Assembly: GCA_964509545.1 (NCBI GenBank) | Contig: CAZDXQ010000017.1 | Location: 6,977-70,976 of the forward strand | Origin: JADJWR01 sp964509545 | GTDB lineage: Bacteria; Pseudomonadota; Gammaproteobacteria; Burkholderiales; Burkholderiaceae_F | DNA: 64,000 nt | Direction of reading: 5' to 3' | Shown: positions 56,975 to 64,000 of the stretch, piece by piece | Numbering within the stretch: the stretch's first letter is position 1 | How the letters are laid out: each line of letters begins with the position of its first letter | The notes under the pieces: generated by a model | The model's input: only the letters and a program-made list of their open reading frames with translations | Told to the model about the DNA's origin: nothing | Databases searched by the model: none | Position numbers and translations under genes: made by a program

Positions 56975-57811
56975 TTGACACCCGACCTCGTTTTCACCAT
57001 TTGCGCCGGGGCATTCGGGCTGGCCATCGGCTCGTTTCTGAACGTCGTCATTTACCGCCTGCCAAAGATGATGCAGGCGCAATGGCTGACCGAGTGCGCC
57101 GAACTTGAGGGCCGGGAAGTTCAAGCAACGCCGCGCTTCAATCTGCTCGTGCCCGGTTCACACTGCCCGGCATGCAAGACACCGCTGCGCATTCGCGACA
57201 ACATCCCGTTGCTCTCGTACTTCGCCAGCGGCGGCAAGTGCGCGCACTGCGGCGCAGCCATTTCCGCGCGCTACCCGGTCGTCGAAACCTTGACGTCGGT
57301 ACTGGCGATGTGGGTGGCGTGGCGCTTCGGCATCGGACTCGCGGCGCTTGCGGCCCTGGCCTTCACCTTCACTCTGATCGCGCTGACCTTCATCGACGCC
57401 GACACCACGCTGCTGCCCGACAGTCTGACCCTGCCATTGCTCTGGACGGGTCTGCTGATGAACGTCAACGGCACTTTCGTGCCGCTGAAGGAAGCGGTCA
57501 TCGGTGCCGTCGCCGGCTACCTGATCCTGTGGTCGATTTACTGGCTGTTCAAACTCGCCACCGGCAAGGAAGGGATGGGCTACGGAGACTTCAAGCTGCT
57601 CGCCGCGCTGGGCGGCTGGTTCGGCTGGAAAATGCTGCTGCCGATCGTGCTGCTTTCGTCGGTCGTCGGCGCCGCGGTGGGCGTCGTGCTGCTGATCCTG
57701 GCGCGTCGCGGCCGTGACATTCCGATCCCGTTCGGACCGTATCTGGCGGCGGCCGGCTTCATCGCGCTCGTCTATGGCGACGAAATCGCACGCCGTTTCG
57801 TCCCCTTCTGA
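56975..57811 (+). CDS. pilD: Prepilin peptidase / N-methyltransferase PilD
   Basis: PilD cleaves the prepilin leader and methylates the new N-terminal residue. The 278-residue product has an N-terminal methylation domain with two CxxC pairs (HCPAC near 64-68, CAHC near 90) and catalytic aspartates in TFIDADT and GYGDFKLLA, with about seven to eight membrane helices. The start appears to be TTG 56975. The final 38 bases overlap coaE. Confidence 0.95.
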   Translation: MTPDLVFTICAGAFGLAIGSFLNVVIYRLPKMMQAQWLTECAELEGREVQATPRFNLLVPGSHCPACKTPLRIRDNIPLLSYFASGGKCAHCGAAISARYPVVETLTSVLAMWVAWRFGIGLAALAALAFTFTLIALTFIDADTTLLPDSLTLPLLWTGLLMNVNGTFVPLKEAVIGAVAGYLILWSIYWLFKLATGKEGMGYGDFKLLAALGGWFGWKMLLPIVLLSSVVGAAVGVVLLILARRGRDIPIPFGPYLAAAGFIALVYGDEIARRFVPF

Positions 57812-58439
57812 GTCGCACGGCTTTACGGTCGGGCTTACGGGCGGCATCGGCAGCGGCAAGTCGACGGTCGCCGAACTGTTCGCCGAACTGGGCGCGGCCA
57901 TCGTCGACACCGACACCATCGCCCACGCGCTCACCGCGCCGCATGGAGCCGCGATCGAGGCGATCGCGCGCGATTTCGGCGACCAGTACATCGGCGCCGA
58001 CGGCGCACTCGACCGGGCGCGGGTGCGTGAACTGATCTTTGCCGATCCGTCGGCCAAGGCACGGCTCGAAGCCATCTTGCATCCACGCATCCGGGAACTG
58101 GCCGCGGAGCAGGCCGCGGCGGCCTTCGAGCACGCGCCCTATGTGATCCTGGTCGTGCCTCTGCTGGTCGAAAGCGGCAGCTGGCAGCGCCGCGTCAGCC
58201 GCGTGCTGGTCGTCGACTGTCCCGAACCGACCCAGGTCGCACGCGTTCGCTTGCGCAGCCGCCTCGACGAGTCGACGGTGCGGGCAATCATCGCGCAGCA
58301 GGCGTCGCGCGGCGAGCGGCTCGCTGCCGCCGACGATATCCTCGTCAACGACGGCGGGCTCGAACAACTCGCGCCTCGCGTCGCCCGCCTGCACCGTCGT
58401 TATTGCGAGCTCGCGCACGAGGCAGGGCACTGCCTGTGA
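57774..58439 (+). CDS. coaE: Dephospho-CoA kinase
   Basis: CoaE phosphorylates dephospho-CoA in the last step of CoA synthesis. The 221-residue product has the P-loop GLTGGIGSGKST (about 19-30), DTDTIAH, and VVPLLVESGSW. The ATG at 57774 overlaps pilD by 38 bases; the N-terminal 16 residues before the P-loop strand are Ser-rich and a later start cannot be excluded. The pilD-coaE-zapD-yacG order is widely conserved. Confidence 0.95.
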   Translation: MATKSHAVSSPSESHGFTVGLTGGIGSGKSTVAELFAELGAAIVDTDTIAHALTAPHGAAIEAIARDFGDQYIGADGALDRARVRELIFADPSAKARLEAILHPRIRELAAEQAAAAFEHAPYVILVVPLLVESGSWQRRVSRVLVVDCPEPTQVARVRLRSRLDESTVRAIIAQQASRGERLAAADDILVNDGGLEQLAPRVARLHRRYCELAHEAGHCL

Positions 58440-58450
58440 TATTTTCCGGC

Positions 58451-59227
58451 ATGGGCAGCAGGCAAGACGGCGTGATCCTCTACGAGTACCCGTTCACCGA
58501 GCGCGTGCGTTCGCTGTTGCGCCTGGAAGACCTTTTCGACCGGCTCAGCTACTTCGTCGGTGAGTCGCACCCTTACAGCCATCACACGGCGCTGATGGCG
58601 TTGTTCGAGATTCTCGAGGTCACTTCGAGGACCGACCTGAAGGGCGACCTGCTGCAGGAACTCGAGCGGCAGCGGCAGACTCTGCAGGCGCTGCGGAATA
58701 ATCCGCAGGTTGCGCAGGACAAGCTGGCCGAGGTCCTCGCCGACATCGAGAGGTCGCAACAGCAGCTGAACGCGACGCCGGGCAAGGCCGGACAGCACCT
58801 GCGCGACAACGAATGGCTGACCAGCATTCGCAGCCGGGCCGGGATTCCGGGCGGCACGTGCGAATTCGACCTGCCTTCGTATCACGCTTGGCTGATGCAG
58901 GATGCCGACGACCGAAGGGGCGATCTGCAGGCCTGGATGCAGCCTCTGCAACGGTTCTCGTCGGCGCTCGGCATCGTGTTGCGGCTGATGCGCGAAAGCG
59001 CCTACCGCTCGCAGCAGGTTGCCGCGCAAGGCGCGTACCAGCAGACCTTGCAGGGGCGCAGCTACGCACTGCTGCAGGTCCGGGTACCGGCCGGCGATGA
59101 CGCCATCCCGGAAATCAGCGCCAACCGTTACATGCTGTGGATACGGTTCACGGCATCCGACCGCGACCTGAAACCGCGTTCGGTCGAACGCGACGTGGCC
59201 TTCGATCTGGCCTTGTGCGCACTGTGA
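58451..59227 (+). CDS. zapD: Cell division protein ZapD
   Basis: ZapD binds the FtsZ C-terminus and bundles FtsZ filaments at the division ring. The 258-residue product contains VILYEYPFTERVRSLLRLED near its start and the all-alpha region and C-terminal beta domain expected for the family. ATG 58451 is one choice; GTG 58436 would give a GTGA overlap with the coaE stop, and GTG 58472 would begin at VILYEYPF as in many homologues. Confidence 0.92.
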   Translation: MGSRQDGVILYEYPFTERVRSLLRLEDLFDRLSYFVGESHPYSHHTALMALFEILEVTSRTDLKGDLLQELERQRQTLQALRNNPQVAQDKLAEVLADIERSQQQLNATPGKAGQHLRDNEWLTSIRSRAGIPGGTCEFDLPSYHAWLMQDADDRRGDLQAWMQPLQRFSSALGIVLRLMRESAYRSQQVAAQGAYQQTLQGRSYALLQVRVPAGDDAIPEISANRYMLWIRFTASDRDLKPRSVERDVAFDLALCAL

Positions 59228-59433
59228 GCGCACCGCCGACCGTGACCTGTCCCACGTGCCGCACCGACGTGGTGTGGGCCGAGGCCAGCCGCTGGCGACC
59301 GTTCTGCAGTGCGCGTTGCCGGGCCGTGGATCTGGGCGACTGGGCAAGCGATCGCTTCGTCATTGCCGGCAACAGTCTGACCAACGACGTCGCCGACGGC
59401 ACCTCCGCGCGGCCAAACGCGCCTTCGCAGTAG
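59224..59433 (+). CDS. yacG: DNA gyrase inhibitor YacG
   Basis: YacG is a small zinc protein that binds GyrB and inhibits gyrase. The 69-residue product has the four zinc cysteines in CPTC and FCSARCRAVDLGDW. It starts at GTG 59224, overlapping the zapD stop (GTGA). It ends the pilB-yacG run; about 80 bases without a recognisable terminator separate it from the convergent mutT. Confidence 0.92.
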   Translation: MSAPPTVTCPTCRTDVVWAEASRWRPFCSARCRAVDLGDWASDRFVIAGNSLTNDVADGTSARPNAPSQ

Positions 59434-59513
59434 CCGCTCGGCGCCAGCGACGAGGTTGAACCGGTCATTTCTGCCCGGCGGCGTCCACGGCCTGGATCGC
59501 CCGCTGCTCCTCG

Positions 59514-60413
59514 CTACTGCCGCAATCCACAGCGACCGCGAACATCGGTCCAGGATCCGTGTGCTCGCGGTGCGTTCAGTAACGAACCGGCATCTGCGGC
59601 AGGCTCTTGCGGCAGATAGGCGGGAACTGCGGCCGCGCCCTCGCGCAGGGCCTGCGCGACAGAGGCCGAACGGACGAGGATGAAGTCGCATGTATCTGGC
59701 GACACGTCACGCAGCTCGTCCATCGAATCGATCCAGCGGCCGCGCCAGCGTTTCTCGGCCACCGGCGCGGGCTCGGCGCCTTGTGCGATCACGCCATCGG
59801 CGCCCGTAACCCGCTGTGCCCCCGGACCGGAGACCAGAATCAGATCCCTTGAACCGCCGATCGCGCCGCGAAGCGACGCCAGGGCGCCGGCGCCGTCGTC
59901 GCCGCGCCAGTCGGCCGCGACGACAATCAGTCGAGGCGCACCGCGCGACATCTGGAGGCGGGCAGCAAGATCAATGTCGCCCGTCGTTGCGACCAGCGCT
60001 GAAGACGGCAGCCGCAGCCAGCGCAGCGCCGGGACGGCCGCCGGCAGCAGCGGCTGAGGCAGTTCACCCGTCGGGCGCACGAAGCGCAGACGCTGGCCTT
60101 CGCGTGCATGCGGTTCGCCGCGCCAGCGGCGCACGAGGCGGAACTGCAGTTCGACATAGGCGTGCGGATAGTCGAACTTGAAAGAAACCCATGGCACCGA
60201 CGGGCCGATGTCGATGCCGAGTTCCTCGTGCAGTTCGCGCTCGAGCGCCCGGCTCACGGGTTCGCCCGGTTCGATCTTGCCGCCCGGGAACTCCCAGTAA
60301 CCCGCGTAAGGCTTGCCGTCCGGGCGATCGGCCAGCAGGACACAACCGTCGTCGCGCAACAGCACGCCGACGGCGACCTGCGTGACCTTTCGCCGCGCCC
60401 CCGCCTCGGTCAT
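59514..60413 (-). CDS. Nudix hydrolase (MutT-like) fused to a thiamine-phosphate-synthase-like domain
   Basis: The 299-residue product begins with a MutT-like Nudix domain; the Nudix box runs from GGKIEPGE (44) through RELHEELGI (about 66). The C-terminal 150 residues resemble the TenI/ThiE barrel but lack a clear full active site (LIVVAADWRGDDGAGAL, AEKRWRGRWIDSMDEL, DFILVRSASVAQ). Such fusions occur in Burkholderiales and other proteobacteria. The Nudix part probably clears 8-oxo-dGTP or similar; the second domain's role is unknown. The start overlaps the DUF815 stop (ATGA). Confidence 0.88.
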   Translation of the reverse strand: MTEAGARRKVTQVAVGVLLRDDGCVLLADRPDGKPYAGYWEFPGGKIEPGEPVSRALERELHEELGIDIGPSVPWVSFKFDYPHAYVELQFRLVRRWRGEPHAREGQRLRFVRPTGELPQPLLPAAVPALRWLRLPSSALVATTGDIDLAARLQMSRGAPRLIVVAADWRGDDGAGALASLRGAIGGSRDLILVSGPGAQRVTGADGVIAQGAEPAPVAEKRWRGRWIDSMDELRDVSPDTCDFILVRSASVAQALREGAAAVPAYLPQEPAADAGSLLNAPRAHGSWTDVRGRCGLRQ

Positions 60414-61303
60414 CGCGCCGCGCTGCTGAGGCCAATCCGGCCGGCGCAGTCGCGCGCGAACTGCAACGCCACCCGGCCGGAACGCGAGCCACGCTGCAGG
60501 CAAAACTGCAGCGCCTCGGCGCGGCTGGCCTCGATCTGCTCGGCCGTGGCGCCGAAGCGGCGCAACCAGTGGGCGACGATGTCGAGATAGTCGTCCTGTC
60601 GGAACGGGTAGAACGACAGCCACAGCCCGAAGCGCTCCGACAGCGAGATCTTCTCCTCGACTGTTTCGCCCGGGTGGATCTCGCCATCCTCCTGGTACTT
60701 CGCGTCGAGGTTCTCGCGCATGTACTCGGGCATCAGGTGGCGGCGGTTCGAAGTGGCGTAGATCAGCAGGTTCTCGCTCGGCGCGGCCACCGAACCATCG
60801 AGCGCTGCCTTCAACGCCTTGTACGACGATTCGCCCTCCTCGAAGGAGAGGTCGTCGCAGAACAGGACGAAGCGCTCCGGCCGCGCCGCCACCAGCGCGA
60901 CGATGTCGGGCAGGTCGGTCAGGTCGTTCTTGTCGACCTCGATCAGTCGCAGACCGTCGGCATGAAACTGCGCCAGGCAGGCGCGGATCAACGACGACTT
61001 GCCGGTGCCCCTGGCACCGGTCAGCAGGACGTTGTTCGCCGGCAGGCCACGCAGGAACTGCTCGGTGTTGCGCAGAATCGCTTCGCGCTGCGCATCGATG
61101 TGACGAAGGTCGCCCGGAGCGATCTTCGCCACCCGCCGCACGGGCTCCAGATGGCCAACCGGCACGCCCAGATATTGCCGCTTGCGCCAGCGAAACGCCG
61201 GCGCCGTCCAGTCGACTTCCCGCCGCGGCGGCAGCAGCGGTTCGAGCCGTGCCAGCAGCGCCTGCAAGGCGGCCGCGACTTCACTATTCCCGGTGCCGGC
61301 CAT
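60410..61303 (-). CDS. DUF815 AAA-type ATPase
   Basis: A 297-residue ATPase of unassigned role. Walker A is TGARGTGKSSLI (about 95-106), Walker B is FVLFCDDLSFEEGE (about 144-157), and a sensor region follows (LLIYATSNRRHLMPEYM). The C-terminal lid ends in ALQFARDCAGRIG. It lies between argJ and mutT, an arrangement kept in many betaproteobacteria. Confidence 0.88.
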   Translation of the reverse strand: MAGTGNSEVAAALQALLARLEPLLPPRREVDWTAPAFRWRKRQYLGVPVGHLEPVRRVAKIAPGDLRHIDAQREAILRNTEQFLRGLPANNVLLTGARGTGKSSLIRACLAQFHADGLRLIEVDKNDLTDLPDIVALVAARPERFVLFCDDLSFEEGESSYKALKAALDGSVAAPSENLLIYATSNRRHLMPEYMRENLDAKYQEDGEIHPGETVEEKISLSERFGLWLSFYPFRQDDYLDIVAHWLRRFGATAEQIEASRAEALQFCLQRGSRSGRVALQFARDCAGRIGLSSAAR

Positions 61304-61318
61304 GCTTGTTCGTCCGTT

Positions 61319-62548
61319 TCATGAGCGATAGTCAGCGTTGATGCTCACGTAGTCGTGCGACAGGTCGCAAGTCCACACGGTCGCCGCGGCGTTACCGCGG
61401 CCCAGATCGACCTGGACGCGGATTTCCTCGCCCTTCATCACGCGCTGTCCGTCTTCCTCGCGATACTGCGGATGACGGCCGCCATCGCGGGCGACCCAGA
61501 CGTCGTTAAGGCGCAACTGCACCCGGCTCTGGTCGAGGTCCTCGATGCCCGCGTTGCCGACTGCGGCCAGGATTCGGCCGAGGTTCGGGTCGGAGGCGAA
61601 GAACGCCGTCTTGACCAGCGGCGAATGGGCGATGCTGTAGGCGACGCGCGCAGCCTCGTCGGCAGTGGCGCCACCGCCGACGACGATTTCGATGAACTTG
61701 GTCGCGCCCTCGCCGTCGCGCACGATTGCCTGGGCCAATTGCTGGGCGACCTCGACCAGAGCACAACGCAATGCCGGCAGCCGCGCGTCGGCGCGTGTCG
61801 CGATCGGCGCATTTCCTGCAGCGCCGGTCGCAACCAGGATCAGCGAGTCATTGGTCGAGGTGTCGCCGTCGACCGTGATCCGGTTGAACGACAGGTCCGC
61901 GACCTCCGCGGTCAGTGCCCGCCACAGTGGCGGTGCGACGGCGGCGTCGGTGCCGATAAAGCCGAGCATGGTCGCCATGTTCGGCCGGATCATGCCCGCC
62001 CCCTTGGCGATTCCCGTCACGGCCACCGCCACCCCGTCCAGCAAGACGCGGCGCGATGCCGCCTTCGGCACCGTGTCGGTCGTCATGATCGCTTCAGCCG
62101 CCTGCCCCCAGTTAGCCGGCCCGATTCGCTGCAACGCCTTCGGCAAACCGGCCAGAAGCCGCTCGAGCGGCAGCGGCTCCATGATCACGCCGGTGGAAAA
62201 CGGCAACACCTGCGCCGGATCACAGCCGATCAGCCGTGCCAGTTCGACGCAGGTTGCCCGAGCATCGGCCAAGCCCTTGGCGCCGGTGCCGGCGTTGGCA
62301 TTGCCGGTGTTGACGACGAGCGCGCGAATCCGACCTCCCAGCGCGAGGTGCTCGCGACAAACGAGCACCGGCGCCGCGCAGAAACGGTTGCGTGTAAACA
62401 CGCCGGCCACACTGGCGCCGTCGGCGATAAGGACAAGCAGGACATCCTTGCGCCCGGCCTTGCGCATGCCGGCTTCTACCCAGCCCAGGTCGATACCGTT
62501 GACCGGCAGCAGCGAAGCAGGATCTGGCGCAGTCAGCTTGACGGGCAT
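61319..62548 (-). CDS. argJ: Bifunctional glutamate N-acetyltransferase / amino-acid acetyltransferase
   Basis: ArgJ transfers acetyl groups from N-acetylornithine to glutamate, and can acetylate glutamate from acetyl-CoA, in cyclic arginine synthesis. The 409-residue product has the self-cleavage site with nucleophile Thr in NMATMLGFIGTDA, plus NTGNANAGTG and NTG/STGVIMEPL motifs. It is expected to process into alpha and beta chains. I start at ATG 62548 (MPVKLTAPDPASLLPVNGI), the usual beginning. Confidence 0.95.
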   Translation of the reverse strand: MPVKLTAPDPASLLPVNGIDLGWVEAGMRKAGRKDVLLVLIADGASVAGVFTRNRFCAAPVLVCREHLALGGRIRALVVNTGNANAGTGAKGLADARATCVELARLIGCDPAQVLPFSTGVIMEPLPLERLLAGLPKALQRIGPANWGQAAEAIMTTDTVPKAASRRVLLDGVAVAVTGIAKGAGMIRPNMATMLGFIGTDAAVAPPLWRALTAEVADLSFNRITVDGDTSTNDSLILVATGAAGNAPIATRADARLPALRCALVEVAQQLAQAIVRDGEGATKFIEIVVGGGATADEAARVAYSIAHSPLVKTAFFASDPNLGRILAAVGNAGIEDLDQSRVQLRLNDVWVARDGGRHPQYREEDGQRVMKGEEIRVQVDLGRGNAAATVWTCDLSHDYVSINADYRS

Positions 62549-62719
62549 GGAGCGAAGATCGCGATCTGTCTGTTTCAATCCGTGCTGCTCTCGTTGCGCC
62601 GCCATCCCGCAGCGGGCACGGATCGGTTCGCCCCGATCATGTGCACGACCGGAAACGCCGCGGCCCGTCGATGCTACCGGCGCCGCCGGCCCCGTGGCTC
62701 CGGCTGCCAGATCGCGCGC

Positions 62720-64000
62720 CTAGGCCAACCTGCCGTGGCACTGCTTGTATTTCTTGCCGCTGCCGCAGGGACAGGGATCGTTGCGGCCGATCTTGTCGCC
62801 GAAACGCTTGAACGGCTGCGCCTTGGGCTCCTCGGCCTCGGCCAGCGTCAACGCTTCCACGACATCGCCTTCAGCCTGCGCTGCGGCGGCGGCGAACTCG
62901 GCGTGCTGCGCACGCGCCTGCTCGAGGCGCCGCTCGCTTTCCTGCTCGATCTGTTGCTCGACGGCAGCTACCTCTTCCGGCGTCTGGATGCGGACGTTCA
63001 TCAGGATACGAATGACGTCGGCGCGGACCCGGTCGATCAGCGTGCCGAACAGTTCGAACGCCTCCCGCTTGTACTCCTGTTTCGGCTGTTTCTGCGCGTA
63101 GCCGCGCAGATGGATGCCCTGGCGCAGGTGGTCGAGGGCGGCGAGGTGTTCCCGCCAGTGCTGGTCGATCAGCTGCAGCATGATCGAACGTTCGAAGTTG
63201 TTGAACGACTCGGCGCCCACCAGACTGACTTTTGCCGCGTACGCCTCGTCAGCCGCCTTGAGGACGCGCTCGAGCAGTTCGTCGTCGGAAAGTTTCTCCT
63301 CGGTTTCCAGCCAGTGCCGCAGCGGCAGATCGATCTGCCAGTCGTCGACCAGTGCCTTGGCCAGGCCATCGATGTCCCACTGCTCCTCGACCGACTCGGC
63401 CGGCACGAAGCTGCGGAACAGGTCGGTGAAGTGGCCGCGGCGCAGGTTGGTGACCATGTCGGCGACGCTCTCCGCCTCCAGGATGTCGTTGCGCAGCCGG
63501 TAGATCTCTCGCCGCTGGTCGTTGGCGACGTCGTCGTATTCGAGCAGCTGCTTGCGGATGTCGAAGTTGCGCGCCTCGACCTTGCGCTGCGCGGTTTCGA
63601 TCGAGCGGCTGACCATGCCGGCCTCGATCGCCTCGCCCTCGGGCATCTTCAGCCGGTCCATGATCGCCCGCATGCGATCGCCGGCGAAGATGCGCAGCAG
63701 CGGGTCTTCCATGGACAGGTAAAAGCGCGACTCGCCGGGATCGCCCTGCCGGCCCGAACGGCCGCGCAGCTGGTTGTCGATGCGGCGGCTTTCGTGCCGC
63801 TCGGAGCCGATGATCTTCAGCCCGCCGGCGGCGACGACCTGCTCGTGCAGCGACTGCCATTCGCCGCGCAGCTTGGCGATTCGCGAGACCTTTTCCTCCG
63901 CCGGCAGGCTGGGGTCGGCCTCGACGAACTGCACCTGTTTCTCGGCGTTGCCGCCGAGCACGATGTCGGTGCCGCGGCCGGCCATGTTGGTGGCGATGGT
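62720..64000 (-). CDS. secA: Preprotein translocase ATPase SecA (C-terminal part; N-terminus outside window)
   Basis: SecA drives protein export through SecYEG. Only the last 426 or so codons are inside the window; the frame is open at the edge (TIATNMAGRGTDIVLGG). It includes the second nucleotide-binding fold (IDNQLRGRSGRQGDPGES), the helical scaffold/wing region (LQLIDQHWREHLAALDHLRQ), a Gln/Glu-rich linker and the C-terminal zinc-binding SEC-C tail (DPCPCGSGKKYKQCHG) that contacts SecB. A 170-base gap with no evident feature separates it from argJ. Confidence 0.98.
   Translation of the reverse strand, partial: TIATNMAGRGTDIVLGGNAEKQVQFVEADPSLPAEEKVSRIAKLRGEWQSLHEQVVAAGGLKIIGSERHESRRIDNQLRGRSGRQGDPGESRFYLSMEDPLLRIFAGDRMRAIMDRLKMPEGEAIEAGMVSRSIETAQRKVEARNFDIRKQLLEYDDVANDQRREIYRLRNDILEAESVADMVTNLRRGHFTDLFRSFVPAESVEEQWDIDGLAKALVDDWQIDLPLRHWLETEEKLSDDELLERVLKAADEAYAAKVSLVGAESFNNFERSIMLQLIDQHWREHLAALDHLRQGIHLRGYAQKQPKQEYKREAFELFGTLIDRVRADVIRILMNVRIQTPEEVAAVEQQIEQESERRLEQARAQHAEFAAAAAQAEGDVVEALTLAEAEEPKAQPFKRFGDKIGRNDPCPCGSGKKYKQCHGRLA

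Overview
The window is a GC-rich (my impression is in the high sixties percent), densely coded bacterial chromosome segment. Gene content and order point to a betaproteobacterium, most likely of the order Burkholderiales. The main support is two runs whose order I recognise from that group: ffh/ccsA-like/PP0621-like/pilS/pilR/ampD/nrdA/nrdB, and proS/rppH/proB/obg/rpmA/rplU/ispB/tRNA-Pro/CNNM/pilB/pilC/pilD/coaE/zapD/yacG/mutT/DUF815/argJ/secA. UbiD and an octaprenyl-type diphosphate synthase suggest ubiquinone. PilB/PilC/PilD/PilS/PilR show type IV pili. Lytic transglycosylases, AmpD, Mpl, MtgA and OmpW show a Gram-negative envelope with active murein recycling. Species cannot be named from this sequence.

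Layout. 1-234: two diverged palindromic repeat units, one carrying the last 20 codons of a lost second gap gene. 235-3284 (-): tkt-gap. 3662-6214 (+): a fused S-adenosylmethionine decarboxylase/spermidine synthase, rsmE and a YidB-like gene. 6230-7041 (-): an RNase Sa/barnase-type ribonuclease with its barstar inhibitor. 7124-11996: malic enzyme, a class I aminotransferase and a lytic transglycosylase. 12474-14903 (+): ubiD, a KTSC-domain gene and a secreted protein with a polycationic tail. 15000-24512 (-): mgtE, mtgA, aroE, a TonB-like gene, an RNase II-like gene, marC, ybaK, a fragment of a short-chain dehydrogenase, a yqiA-like gene and mpl. 24576-31664 (+): a nucleotidyltransferase-like gene, a TlpA-like thioredoxin, aroQ, accB, accC, prmA, a tandem 67-bp REP-like repeat, a DUF3426 gene and a PfkB kinase. 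31813-42811 (-): yggT, a histone H1-like gene, a candidate structured RNA, nrdB, nrdA, ampD, pilR, pilS, a PP0621-like gene and a ccsA-like gene. 42859-44250 (+): ffh. 44292-47432 (-): ompW, a lytic transglycosylase, proS. 47510-48100 (+): rppH. 48112-51007 (-): proB-obgE-rpmA-rplU. 51262-59433 (+): ispB, tRNA-Pro(CGG), a CNNM transporter, pilBCD, coaE, zapD, yacG. 59514-64000 (-): mutT, DUF815 ATPase, argJ and the C-terminal part of secA, which runs off the window edge.

Many neighbouring genes overlap by 1-8 bases (ATGA, GTGA or TGATG junctions), as in tightly coupled operons. Functional groups are central carbon metabolism (gap, tkt, maeB), the shikimate pathway (aroE, aroQ), fatty acid initiation (accB, accC), translation (rsmE, prmA, rpmA, rplU, obgE, proS, ybaK, tRNA-Pro), deoxynucleotide supply under a likely NrdR operator pair, murein turnover, and type IV pilus assembly with its PilS/PilR regulators.

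I saw no prophage, insertion sequence, CRISPR array, secretion island or defence cassette, and I found no convincing undescribed multi-gene system. The less ordinary items are the palindromic repeat cluster with a gap remnant, the secreted RNase/barstar pair, the SpeD-SpeE fusion, the REP-like tandem repeat, the dehydrogenase fragment, and a candidate small RNA downstream of nrdB.
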